From contig CBDEUH010000004.1 of NCBI GenBank assembly GCA_965243255.1, positions 2,666,001 through 2,730,000 on the forward strand: DNA of 64,000 nucleotides, given 5' to 3'. Shown one piece after another: positions 40,927-49,524 of this stretch; within the stretch, counting starts at the first letter, position 1; each line of letters opens with the position of its first letter. Both the position numbers and the translations under genes were made by a program. Source of the stretch: Bin87 sp965243255 (GTDB lineage Bacteria > Chloroflexota > Dehalococcoidia > Lucifugimonadales > UBA3495). Under the pieces are notes generated by a model. That model was not told where the DNA came from, ran no database searches, and was given only the letters and a program-made list of their open reading frames with translations.

Positions 40927-42651
40927 ATGCAGACTAGGCAGATGACCGCCAGCGCTTCCCGACTCATGGTTGAGCAGATGGTGGCTTCCGGCGTCAAGTA
41001 CGTTTTCAACAACTCCGGCTCCCGCGAGGCGCTGTTCTTCGACGCGCTGCACGCCCGTTCCGACATCCACGGCATCCTCGGCCTCCACGAGGGCGCGGTT
41101 ACCGCCATGGCCGGCGGCTACACCCAGGCCGACCTCGCTCCGGGGGTGATGGTGGTCCACCTGGGCGCCGGCCTGGCCCAGGCCATGGGCCAGCTGATCA
41201 ACATCTGGACGGGCAGCCTGCCGGTGGTGGTCATCACCTTCGCCGGCGACACCGGCAGCTTCGCCGGCAAAATCAGCCTGGACGTCAGCCACAACGCCGG
41301 GCCCACCGCCATCGCCGCGCCCATGATGAAGGCCAACTGGACGGTCATCGAGCCGGAGGGCCTCCCCGCCGCCCTGGAGCGCGCCCTGCGCGTCGCCATG
41401 ACGCCGCCCGTGGGCCCGGTGCATCTGGCCGTGTACGACCGCCTGCTGGGGCCCCAGGAGCATACCGCCAACATCATTGACGGCGGCCTGCCAGAGTTCC
41501 GCGCCGGCTCTCCCTCCGATGCCGACGTGGAGGCCGTCGCCCGCGCCCTGCGCGACGCCAGCCGTCCCATGATGTACGTCGGCGACGGCGTGTGGAAGAG
41601 CGGCGCCATCGCCGAAGTTACCGCCCTGGCCGAGCGGTTCGGCGTCCCCGTGGTGGGCGACCCCCGCGCTTTCCCCATCAAGCACCCGCTCCACGCCGGC
41701 GGCCGTCGCCTGGAACAGGCCGGCGACATCGACCCCGACCTTATCCTCTGCATCGGCGTTACCCACAACGGCGCCGGCAACGCCAGCGATTACACCGCCT
41801 TCTTCAACGCCCAACGCACCATCGCCATCGGCGCCGACGCCGAAAACCTGGAGAACATCCCCGGCCTGGACCTGGCCGTGCTGGCCGACGAAAAGCGCGC
41901 CGCCCAAAGCCTGCTCGACGCCACCGACTCCGCCGCCGATGATATGTCCGGCCGCCGCGCCTGGGCCCGCGAGGAGGTGGCATCCCTGCGCGCCCGCCTC
42001 CGCGCCAACGCCCAGAGCATCCCGGCGCAGGACGGCAGGGTCCGTCCCGTCGTGCTCGGCGACGCGCTGGACGCTGCGTTGGAGCGTCGCGGCGGCGGCC
42101 TGGTTACCATCGAGCAGTTCGCCGTGGCGCAGGACATCCTGGACAACACCGGCGACGCCGGCAACAACCAGTACATCCGGCCCGCCGGCGGCTCCGAGGG
42201 CTACGGCGTCGGCGCGGCTATCGGCGCCAAGCTGGGCGCGCCCGACAAGCCGGTGGTCGGCCTGGTGGGTGACGGTTCCCTCTACTACTCCGACCATGGT
42301 TTGTGGACGGCGGCAAGCCACAGCGTGCCCGTGATGTACGTCATCTCCAACAACGGGGCCTACGGCATCGTCGCCAACTCCTGGGCCAACGCCGGCGCCC
42401 AGATGAAGGACACCGGCGAGTATCGCGGCGTGGTGCTGGACAACATCGACCCGGTGAAGCTGGCCGAGGGCTTCGGCGTGGAAGCCGCCGACGCCACCGA
42501 CGAGGCAACTATCGGCGACGCCATCGAGCGCGGCCTCCGCGTCGTGGAAGACGAAAAACGCCCCTACCTGCTCAACGTCCATCTGCCCCTGGGCCTGCCC
42601 GCCGGCGGTCGCCCCGCCCCAATCTACAGCCTCAGCCAGGAGATTTCCTAG
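40927..42651 (+). CDS. Thiamine-diphosphate-dependent enzyme (acetolactate synthase/benzoylformate decarboxylase-like)
   Basis: A 574-residue ThDP enzyme. The N-terminal ASRLMVEQMVASGVKYVFNN and GLHEGAVTAMAGGYTQ form the pyrimidine half, where E of LHEGA is the cofactor-activating glutamate. The diphosphate-binding GDGSLYYSDHGLWTAASHSV and MYVISNNGAYGIV make the C-terminal half. The central domain is intact. Substrate range includes pyruvate, benzoylformate, oxalyl-CoA or 2-hydroxyacyl-CoA; it cannot be chosen here. ATG 40927 follows AAGGAG at a normal distance. The VOC gene is 79 bp downstream. Confidence 0.88.
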   Translation: MQTRQMTASASRLMVEQMVASGVKYVFNNSGSREALFFDALHARSDIHGILGLHEGAVTAMAGGYTQADLAPGVMVVHLGAGLAQAMGQLINIWTGSLPVVVITFAGDTGSFAGKISLDVSHNAGPTAIAAPMMKANWTVIEPEGLPAALERALRVAMTPPVGPVHLAVYDRLLGPQEHTANIIDGGLPEFRAGSPSDADVEAVARALRDASRPMMYVGDGVWKSGAIAEVTALAERFGVPVVGDPRAFPIKHPLHAGGRRLEQAGDIDPDLILCIGVTHNGAGNASDYTAFFNAQRTIAIGADAENLENIPGLDLAVLADEKRAAQSLLDATDSAADDMSGRRAWAREEVASLRARLRANAQSIPAQDGRVRPVVLGDALDAALERRGGGLVTIEQFAVAQDILDNTGDAGNNQYIRPAGGSEGYGVGAAIGAKLGAPDKPVVGLVGDGSLYYSDHGLWTAASHSVPVMYVISNNGAYGIVANSWANAGAQMKDTGEYRGVVLDNIDPVKLAEGFGVEAADATDEATIGDAIERGLRVVEDEKRPYLLNVHLPLGLPAGGRPAPIYSLSQEIS

Positions 42652-42730
42652 CCAGCACTCACCTTGCCCATCCGTTGCATCCGTGTAACAATACCGAAAA
42701 TCCAATCCGTTGCGGAAAAGGGAGGTTACT

Positions 42731-43240
42731 ATGGGTTACACACCGCGAAACCTCGGACACGTCAACATCTTCGTCCGTAATGCGGAACGCTCCCGCGACT
42801 GGTACGAAGACCTGCTGGGCCTGCACACCTACGGGTTCTTCCCCGGCCGCGCCGCCTTCATGTCCGCCGACCTGGGCAACTCCCACGACATCGCCCTCAC
42901 CGAGGTGGGCGACAACGCCCTGGGCCCCCAGGGCGGGCAGGTCGGCCTCAACCACATGTGCTGGTACATGGAGACCCTGGACGACCTCAAGGAGCTGTAC
43001 CACCGGGTCAAGGAGAAGAACGTTCCCATCGACCGGGTATCCGACCACGGCCATTCCATCGGCATCTACATCCGCGACCCCGACGGCAACGGCATCGAGC
43101 TCTCCTACGAAATGCCCCGGGACCAGTGGGGATTCGACGAGCAGGGCTACATGATTGGTGTAACCGACAAGGGGCGCCTCTCCGGCCCCTGGGACGAAGA
43201 ACTGGCGGCCCAGGCCGCACTGGTGGGCGCCGCGCACTAG
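42731..43240 (+). CDS. VOC (glyoxalase/dioxygenase-fold) protein
   Basis: A 169-residue VOC-fold protein. LGHVNIFVRNAERSRDWYED (residues 8-27) and LNHMCWYMETLDDLKELYH are paired beta-alpha units, and GIYIRDPDGNGIELSYEMP carries the conserved metal-binding Glu near the C-terminus. H10, H76 and E about 124 are candidate metal ligands. It could be a lactoylglutathione lyase-like enzyme or an extradiol dioxygenase. ATG 42731 has GGGAGG upstream. It lies between a ThDP enzyme and an LLM flavoprotein, so an aromatic or keto-acid catabolic role is possible. Confidence 0.85.
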   Translation: MGYTPRNLGHVNIFVRNAERSRDWYEDLLGLHTYGFFPGRAAFMSADLGNSHDIALTEVGDNALGPQGGQVGLNHMCWYMETLDDLKELYHRVKEKNVPIDRVSDHGHSIGIYIRDPDGNGIELSYEMPRDQWGFDEQGYMIGVTDKGRLSGPWDEELAAQAALVGAAH

Positions 43241-43266
43241 ATTCCCGGCAGCCATAAGATCATAGG

Positions 43267-43292
43267 TAGGGGCGAATGATTATTCGCCCCTA
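43267..43292. repeat. Dispersed palindrome, TAGGGGCGAAT type, between convergent genes
   Basis: TAGGGGCGAAT (43267-43277) and ATTCGCCCCTA (43282-43292) form a perfect 11-bp stem with a 4-nt loop. It could terminate the VOC and LLM genes from both sides. Related copies are at 50552 and 63866. Confidence 0.75.
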
Positions 43293-43316
43293 TTGCGTTT
43301 AATGTCGCGCGATGCG

Positions 43317-44345
43317 CTATTTGAAGTGCGGCATCACCTTTTCGCTGATTAGACGCAGCGAGTTCCGAACCAGGTCATAGGGGATTCGTCCGCCGTAGTT
43401 CACCTCCATCACCACGCCGGTGACGCCGAAGTCCTCCTGGTAGCCCTGGAACCGTGCCACGATTTCCTCGGGCGTGCCGAAGACCACGCGTTGCCGCAAC
43501 ACGTCCTCATAGGGAGTGTTGGCGGTCCGGCGGATGCGTTCGGCGGTTTCCTCGCTGGCCGCGGTCTTGACCAACTCGCTGGCCGCGTACTGGATGGCGG
43601 ACATGGCGCTGGCTTCCGGTTCCGAATGCGCCTGCTGGGTCGTTTCGGCGACGTACACGGGCACGCGGATGGCGATGTCGGCCACTTCGGTATGCCCGTG
43701 CCCGGCGCGGCTGGCGTTGTAGGACGCGATGCGTTCCTGGAGCTGCGGCTTTGCGGTATTGGCGCTTACGAAAATCGGATGCCCCAGCTTGCCAATCAAG
43801 GGGAACGTGTCCTCGCCGGCCACGGCCACGCGCACGGGCGGATAGGGCTGCTGGAAGGGTTTGGGCACCACCGCGACCTCCTGGTAGCTGTGGAACTCGC
43901 CATCGTGGGAAAACTCGTCGTTGTTCCAGGCCTTCATGATGATTTCCAACGCCTCCAGGAACCTGGCCCGGCTCTCCGAGTAGGGGACGTTGTATCCCTG
44001 GTAATACTTGGTCAGGCCGCTGCGCCCGATGCCGAACTCGAACCTACCCTTGCTGATGTGGTCAACGGTTGCCGCTTCCTCGGCGACGCGCAGCGGATTG
44101 GTCAGGGGCAGCACCTGCACCGCCAACCCGGTCCGGATGCGCTCGGTGCGGGCCGCGATGGCGCTGGCGATAACCATGGGCGACGCCAGCACCGCCCGCT
44201 CCGGGCTGAAGTGATGCTCGGCCAGCCACACCGTGTCGAACCCCATGGCCTCGGCGTCGGCGACCTGCGCGAACGATTCGTCAAATGCCTCGGCCTGGGT
44301 CTTGTTTTCCCCAACGTGGAAGTCGGTGAACATACCGAAATTCAT
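43317..44345 (-). CDS. LLM class flavin-dependent oxidoreductase
   Basis: A 342-residue bacterial-luciferase-like monooxygenase on the minus strand, start ATG 44345 with GGAGG upstream. MNFGMFTDFHVGENKTQAEA opens the TIM barrel, FDTVWLAEHHFSPERAVLAS is the classic flavin-site helix and FEFGIGRSGLTKYYQ with YSESRARFLEALEIIM follows the family. The usual role is FMN- or F420-dependent monooxygenation or desaturation. It is convergent to the VOC gene and divergent from the first GMC gene at 44533. Confidence 0.88.
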   Translation of the reverse strand: MNFGMFTDFHVGENKTQAEAFDESFAQVADAEAMGFDTVWLAEHHFSPERAVLASPMVIASAIAARTERIRTGLAVQVLPLTNPLRVAEEAATVDHISKGRFEFGIGRSGLTKYYQGYNVPYSESRARFLEALEIIMKAWNNDEFSHDGEFHSYQEVAVVPKPFQQPYPPVRVAVAGEDTFPLIGKLGHPIFVSANTAKPQLQERIASYNASRAGHGHTEVADIAIRVPVYVAETTQQAHSEPEASAMSAIQYAASELVKTAASEETAERIRRTANTPYEDVLRQRVVFGTPEEIVARFQGYQEDFGVTGVVMEVNYGGRIPYDLVRNSLRLISEKVMPHFK

Positions 44346-44532
44346 TGCGTTCCTCCCGCGAGCGAACCCGTGCTTTGTGGGCAGAATTATAGTGCCTGGC
44401 GATAGTGGAGTCATTACTGACGCCGGGAATCGTCTGCGCCGCCCTCCGGCGTAACCCTTTTCAACGCCAGCACCGTGCTTTATCCTTGCCCAAGTTCAAG
44501 ATACTCAAACCAACGCCACCACAGGTGCAACC

Positions 44533-46092
44533 ATGAAATACGACGTTATCGTGATCGGCGCCGGTTCCGGCGGCTGCGTCGTGGCCTCCCGGATCGCCGA
44601 AGACCCCGACCGGTCCGTGCTGCTGCTGGAAGCCGGCCCCGACTATCCCGAATACGAACATTACCCCGACGACCTGAAATATGGCTACAAGCCCGACGCG
44701 TCGGCCCAGGGCGCGCCCCACAACTGGACGTGGTGGGCCCAGGGTTCCCCGGAGCAGACCGAGCTGCTGCCCGCCCCAAGGGGCAAGGTCGTCGGCGGCA
44801 CCAGCGCCATCAACGGCCAGGTGCTGCTGCGCGGCGTGCCCGAGGACTACGACGGCTGGGCCGCCGAGGGCAACGACGGCTGGGGCTTTGTGGACGTGCT
44901 GCCCTACTTCCGCAAGATGGAGACCGACCTGGACATCAGCGACGACTTTCACGGCTCCGAGGGGCCCATTCCCGTGCGCCGTTTCGCCCGCGAGACGTGG
45001 CTGCCCTTCCAGCAGGCGTTCGTACAATCCTGCCTAGAGGCCGGCTATCCCGCCGACGAGGATATGAACCATCCGGACTCCGGCGGCGTGGGGCCGATTC
45101 CGATGAACAACCCCGAAGGCGTCCGCATGAGCACCGCGCTGACGTTCCTGCGGGAGGTGCGGCACCGGCTCAACCTCACCGTGCGGGCCAACGTGGTGGT
45201 GCGCCGCATCCTGTTTGAGCATGGTTCGACAGGCTCCCCCCGAGCGGTTGGCGTCGAAGTCGAAAGCGGCGGCGAGGTGTACCAGGTAGAAGCCGGCCAG
45301 ATTGTGCTCAGCGCCGGCGCCATGGCATCGCCGCAGATTCTGATGCTGTCGGGCGTCGGGCCGGCCGACCATCTGCGGGAGATGGGCATCCCGGTGGTCC
45401 ACGAGCTGCCCGGCGTGGGGCAGAACCTGCGCGACCATCCCATCGTCGCCGTCATCTGCAAGGCCCGCGACGACCATGAGCAGGACCCGCTGGCCCCGCG
45501 CACTCAAACCGCCCTGCGCTACACCGCCACCGGCTCCCCCGACCGCAACGATATGCAGATCATGGCGTCGTCTTTCTCCACTCCCATCGGCGGCGCCGAC
45601 CCCTTCGAGCCGGGCGGCGTCCGCATCCAGTGCATCCTGGAGCTGGCCGACGGCGCCGGCGAGGTGCGGCTGTCGGCCAACGACCCCCACACACAGCCGT
45701 CGCTGAACTACCGCTACCTGGAACCGGAACGGGATCGGGAACGGCTGCGGGAGGCGGTGCGCCTCAGCGTCGGCCTGCTGGAACACGACGCCTTCGGCCC
45801 CATCGTTGACGAAATCATCCAGCCTTCCCCCGAGGATTTGGTCTCCGATGATGCGCTGGACGCCTATATGCGTCGCACGGTGTTCAACACCACCCATGCC
45901 TCCGGCACCTGCAAGATGGGGCCGGCCAGCGACGCCATGGCCGTGGTTGACCCCCGCCTGAACGTCCACGGGCTGGAAAACATCAAGGTCGCCGACGCCT
46001 CGGTGATGCCCAACGTCATCCGAGCCAACACCAACTGCACCACCATCATGATTGGCGAACGCTGCGCCGACTGGTTGAAGGCGGGACTGTAA
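44533..46092 (+). CDS. GMC-family FAD-dependent alcohol dehydrogenase (copy 1)
   Basis: A 519-residue GMC oxidoreductase (choline dehydrogenase-like) that oxidises an alcohol to an aldehyde or acid. The N-terminal FAD motif is VIVIGAGSGGCVVASRIAE and the second signature is RGKVVGGTSAINGQVLLRG. The catalytic His is in NTTHASGTCKMGP and the Asn-containing active-site strand in IRANTNCTTIMIGE. The upstream ribosome site is weak (AGGTG). A second, closely similar copy lies at 51221, with the same neighbours on each side. The 45221-45250 segment resembles dispersed short repeats of other genomes. Confidence 0.9.
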   Translation: MKYDVIVIGAGSGGCVVASRIAEDPDRSVLLLEAGPDYPEYEHYPDDLKYGYKPDASAQGAPHNWTWWAQGSPEQTELLPAPRGKVVGGTSAINGQVLLRGVPEDYDGWAAEGNDGWGFVDVLPYFRKMETDLDISDDFHGSEGPIPVRRFARETWLPFQQAFVQSCLEAGYPADEDMNHPDSGGVGPIPMNNPEGVRMSTALTFLREVRHRLNLTVRANVVVRRILFEHGSTGSPRAVGVEVESGGEVYQVEAGQIVLSAGAMASPQILMLSGVGPADHLREMGIPVVHELPGVGQNLRDHPIVAVICKARDDHEQDPLAPRTQTALRYTATGSPDRNDMQIMASSFSTPIGGADPFEPGGVRIQCILELADGAGEVRLSANDPHTQPSLNYRYLEPERDRERLREAVRLSVGLLEHDAFGPIVDEIIQPSPEDLVSDDALDAYMRRTVFNTTHASGTCKMGPASDAMAVVDPRLNVHGLENIKVADASVMPNVIRANTNCTTIMIGERCADWLKAGL

Positions 46093-46096
46093 CGCT

Positions 46097-46306
46097 ATGA
46101 AATGGGAATACCGGGTTGACAAGATGCCCATTCGCTCCGGCGGCTTCGTAGGCAACGGCATGAACGTTGACGCAGTGAACGAGGACTTTCTGAACGAGCA
46201 GGGCGCGTTGGGCTGGGAGCTGGTGTCCGCCATGCCCCTGTTCGTGCCGCAAAACCCCACCGACTGCTTCGTCTATTACTACTGGAAGCGGCCGGCACAG
46301 GGGTAG
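46097..46306 (+). CDS. DUF4177-like small protein
   Basis: A 69-residue protein. MKWEYRVDKMPI and EDFLNEQGALGWELVSAMPL followed by FVYYYWKRP match the DUF4177 pattern: a short antiparallel sheet with a helix. The function is unknown. It starts 4 bp after the GMC gene and probably shares its transcript. Confidence 0.8.
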   Translation: MKWEYRVDKMPIRSGGFVGNGMNVDAVNEDFLNEQGALGWELVSAMPLFVPQNPTDCFVYYYWKRPAQG

Positions 46307-46385
46307 GGCGGTTTGGGCGGCGGGCCGGAGTGGGCCAGTGAGTTGGGTTTGAGGTTGTCTTGCTCCTTTGGATGGTCCATCGATA

Positions 46386-46400
46386 GGCTCAGGATGAGCG
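46386..46400. repeat. Short dispersed repeat GCTCAGGATGAGCG
   Basis: GGCTCAGGATGAGCG (46386-46400) forms a 4-bp stem and is repeated at 54741-54754 with one change. Confidence 0.4.
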
Positions 46401-46773
46401 AGGTTTCGATGTGGTTTTTTGGTTGGCTGGTTGATTGTGGGAGGCAGGACTTCGCTTCGTTGTCAGCATACGGCCGGGTTGGGTACGCAACTATTTGACC
46501 TACTTTCCGTGTACTCGACGCGTCGGGTCAGGACGCGCCTACACGCGGGCTGGGACTGTCCCAGGGACACCAGTGGGGCCGCGCCGGTGAGGAGTCAGGT
46601 CTTTAAGCGGCGTCGGCCACCTGGGCCGGTTGCGATTTAGGTACTGACGGGGTTGGCCGTCGAAGTGAAATCCTGCCTCTGGATGGGTGAATAATGGAAT
46701 AAGGGTTTGCCTAGACGGTATTAGGATATACGTTCGTATTAGGGATTGTCAAGAGGGTTGCGGCGTTGATTTC

Positions 46774-46802
46774 TTGACACTGGGCGGGCGGTTTCGTAGC
46801 AT
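46774..46802 (+). promoter_or_regulatory. Promoter of the DUF1800-DUF1501 operon
   Basis: A perfect TTGACA (46774-46779) and TAGCAT (46797-46802) with 17 bp spacing lie 74 bp before the DUF1800 ATG. This is the best -35 in the region. Confidence 0.6.
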
Positions 46803-46876
46803 AGCCCCATACGCTCGCTGTAATCAGCTTTTGATACGTTCCGTTCTGGCCAATCCTTGTACGGGAGGGGAGACCA

Positions 46877-48280
46877 ATGGCGAATCGAGAAGACATTGCA
46901 CTGATGGGCCATCTCATGCGGCGGGCCGGCTTCGGCGCAACCCACGATGAGCTGCAGGACAAGGCCGGCAGAGGGTACCAGTCCGTGGTGGAAGAACTGC
47001 TCAATCCGGAGCGGTTCGACCCGGTGGATGACGACCTGCTCTATCGCTACCTGCCCGGCTATGAGGGCGCGCTGGGGCCTCCGCTGAACCAGGCGGAATG
47101 GGTCTATCGCATGGTGAACACCCAGCGTCCCCTGGAAGAGAAAATGGCGCTGTTCTGGCACCAGCTCTTTGCCACCGGCAACTCCAAGGTGGACAACCCG
47201 CCCGAATTGACCCAGCAGATTGCCATGTTCCGCCGCGTCGGGATGGGCAAGTTCCGCGACATCCTGCTGGAGCTGGCGCAGAACCCGGCCATGATTTTCT
47301 GGCTGGACAACAACGGCAACCACATGGGCGCCATCAACGAGAACTGGGGCCGCGAGCTGCTGGAACTGTTCTCCATGGGCGTGGGCAACTACTCCGAAGA
47401 GGACATCAAGGAAGCCAGCCGCGCCTTTACCGGCTGGACCATCGGCCCCAAGATTCCCCGCAACCCCCTGGGCCGCTTCTACTGGAGCTTTGAGTACCGC
47501 CCCGAAGACCACGACGACGACGAAAAGACCTTCCTCGGCCGCACCGGCAACTTCGACGGCCAGGACATCATCGACATCGTGGTGAACCAGCCGGCGACGG
47601 CGCGGTTCCTGTCGCGGCACCTCTACAACTTCTTCGTGGCCGACGAGCCCCAGGTGCCCAGCTGGAACATCACGCCGCCCAACGACCCGGACGCCATCGA
47701 CCAACTGGTGGCCGCCTACGACGAATCCGACGGCGACGTACGGGCGATGCTGCGGGTGCTGTTCAACTCCGACTTCTTCAAGCAGGCCCGCTTCAGCCGG
47801 GTCAAGAGTCCCGCCGAGTTGGTGATCAGCACGGCGCGGCTGGCCGGCAACTTCAACCAGCCCCGTCCCGGTTTCAACTCCCTGGCCTTCGAGTGCGCCT
47901 ACCAGGGGCAGGAACTGCTCAACCCGCCCAGCGTGGAAAGCTGGCACACCGGCGGCGAGTGGATTGACGGCGGCGCGCTGGTGCGGCGGGTCAACTTCGC
48001 GGCCGGGCTGCTGGGCGACGTATCGCTGCCCGGCGTGCAGTCCATCGTGTCCAACCTGCGCAGCCGCGGCGCCCTCGCCCCCGATGCCATGGTGGACGCC
48101 TGCCTGGAACTGGTCGGCCCCATGGAAGTCGGCGACGGCACCCGCGCTGAACTGCTTGATCAGGCCCGCAGCGACGGCGAATTGCGCTGGGACACCGACG
48201 CCCACGCGGCCGAATCCGAAAGGCGCGTCGGCGTGATGCTGGCCCTCATCGCCGCATCCCGCGACTTCCAGTTTGCATAA
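46877..48280 (+). CDS. DUF1800 family protein
   Basis: A 467-residue DUF1800 protein: DIALMGHLMRRAGFGATHDE near the start, AEWVYRMVNTQRPLEEKMALFWHQLFATG, AMIFWLDNNGNHMGAINENWGRELLELFSMGVGNYSEEDI (about residues 138-177) and RAFTGWTIG follow the family pattern fully. DUF1800 genes are nearly always paired with DUF1501, as here. No secretion signal is visible, although homologues often carry one. The function is unknown; some are thought to act in cell surface or oxidative processes. Confidence 0.92.
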   Translation: MANREDIALMGHLMRRAGFGATHDELQDKAGRGYQSVVEELLNPERFDPVDDDLLYRYLPGYEGALGPPLNQAEWVYRMVNTQRPLEEKMALFWHQLFATGNSKVDNPPELTQQIAMFRRVGMGKFRDILLELAQNPAMIFWLDNNGNHMGAINENWGRELLELFSMGVGNYSEEDIKEASRAFTGWTIGPKIPRNPLGRFYWSFEYRPEDHDDDEKTFLGRTGNFDGQDIIDIVVNQPATARFLSRHLYNFFVADEPQVPSWNITPPNDPDAIDQLVAAYDESDGDVRAMLRVLFNSDFFKQARFSRVKSPAELVISTARLAGNFNQPRPGFNSLAFECAYQGQELLNPPSVESWHTGGEWIDGGALVRRVNFAAGLLGDVSLPGVQSIVSNLRSRGALAPDAMVDACLELVGPMEVGDGTRAELLDQARSDGELRWDTDAHAAESERRVGVMLALIAASRDFQFA

Positions 48281-48321
48281 CCCACCCCTGGGACGACCCA
48301 TACCCTGTATGGAGGGACAAC

Positions 48322-49458
48322 ATGACGACGACGACTAAAGACCCGGTGGTGGTGGTTCTCCAGATGACCGGCGCCAATGACTACCTGAACACGGTCATCC
48401 CCTACACCAACGGTTACTACCACGACGCCCGCCCCAAAGTGGGCATCCCCGCCGACCAGGTAATCCCCATCAACGACGAGTTGGGCTTCAACCCGCAGAT
48501 GGCGCCCATCAAGAAGCTGTGGGATGAAGGCAAGGTCGCCATCATCCACGGCATCGGCTACGAGAACTCCCCGCGCTCGCATTTCCGCTCCATGGACATC
48601 TGGCACACCTGCGAGCCGGACATCGTCGGAACCGAGGGCTGGGCCGGCCGGGTCATCCGCGACCTGGACCCCCGAGGCGAGAACGTGCTCAAGGGCGTCA
48701 ACTTCGGCCAAGGCCTGCCCCGGGCGCTGGCCCTGCGGGGCGTGCCCGTAACGTCCGTATCCAGCCTGGAATCCTACGGCGTCCTCTCCAGCGTTCCCGG
48801 CATCGCCGCCGAGGAGGAGCACAACAAGATTCTGGACCGCTTCGCCCGGATGTACTCCCCCACCGTCGGCACCGGCCCGGTCATGGACTACCTGGGCCAA
48901 ACCGGTCGGGACGCGCTCAAGGGCGCAGACGTCATTCGCGCCGCGCCGGAACAGTACACTTCCACGGTGGAATACGCCGACACCCCCATCGCCAAATACC
49001 TGCGGGACATCTCCCAGGTATATCTGGCCGACTTGGGCACCCAGCTGTTCTACACCCAGCACGGCAGCTTCGACTCCCACTTCAACCAGCCGCCGATGCA
49101 CACCAAGCTGTGGACGGACATGTCCCGCGCCATCAGCGACTTCTTCGACGACCTGGCGGAGCACGACGCCGGCGACAACCTCATCATGGTGCTGTTCACC
49201 GAGTTCGGCCGCCGCGTCAGGGATAACGGCACCGGCACCGACCACGGCGCCGGTGGCGCGGCCTTCGTCATCGGCAACCAGGTCAAGGGAGGCCACTACA
49301 GCGCCTACCCGTCCCTGGCTCCCGAGGACTTGACCCAGGGCGACCTGGAACCCAACTACGACTTCCGCGGCCTCTACTCCACCGTCATTGAGAAGTGGCT
49401 GGGCCTGGACGCGGTGCCCATCGTGGGCGGCAACTTCGAGCAGCTGGACTTCGTGTAA
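48322..49458 (+). CDS. DUF1501 family protein
   Basis: A 378-residue DUF1501 protein, a member of the sulfatase/phosphatase superfamily fold. KDPVVVVLQMTGANDYLNTV opens it, NDELGFNPQMAPIKKLWDEG and AIIHGIGYENSPRSHFRSMD follow, and VLFTEFGRRVRDN with TDHGAGGAAFVIG gives the C-terminal metal-like motif. It normally has a Tat signal; here none is present and the protein begins almost directly with the fold. It follows the DUF1800 gene by 41 bp. Confidence 0.92.
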   Translation: MTTTTKDPVVVVLQMTGANDYLNTVIPYTNGYYHDARPKVGIPADQVIPINDELGFNPQMAPIKKLWDEGKVAIIHGIGYENSPRSHFRSMDIWHTCEPDIVGTEGWAGRVIRDLDPRGENVLKGVNFGQGLPRALALRGVPVTSVSSLESYGVLSSVPGIAAEEEHNKILDRFARMYSPTVGTGPVMDYLGQTGRDALKGADVIRAAPEQYTSTVEYADTPIAKYLRDISQVYLADLGTQLFYTQHGSFDSHFNQPPMHTKLWTDMSRAISDFFDDLAEHDAGDNLIMVLFTEFGRRVRDNGTGTDHGAGGAAFVIGNQVKGGHYSAYPSLAPEDLTQGDLEPNYDFRGLYSTVIEKWLGLDAVPIVGGNFEQLDFV

Positions 49459-49467
49459 CTCCCACAT

Positions 49468-49494
49468 CGTCATTCCCGCGTAGGCGGGAATCCA
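49468..49494. repeat. Dispersed palindrome, CGTCATTCCCGC type
   Basis: ATTCCCGC (49472-49479) and GCGGGAAT (49484-49491) form an 8-bp stem inside CGTCATTCCCGCGTAGGCGG and GAATCCA. It lies just after the DUF1501 stop. Confidence 0.75.
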
Positions 49495-49524
49495 CGCACT
49501 GGACTACGTGAAGGAGGTCTAACC

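Larger units (their letters stand above)
46307..46876. other. Intergenic region of 570 bp
   Basis: I find no gene in this stretch. Its composition is more mixed (many GGTT and TTGG runs) than the coding flanks. It contains a GCTCAGGATGAGCG copy at 46387-46400, also seen near 54741, and the strong promoter before the DUF1800 gene. Short frames inside have no family features. Confidence 0.55.

Noticed and set aside
46313..46640. Short open frames in the 46.3-46.9 kb gap
   Set aside because: They lack ribosome sites and recognisable domains, and the region differs in composition from coding flanks.
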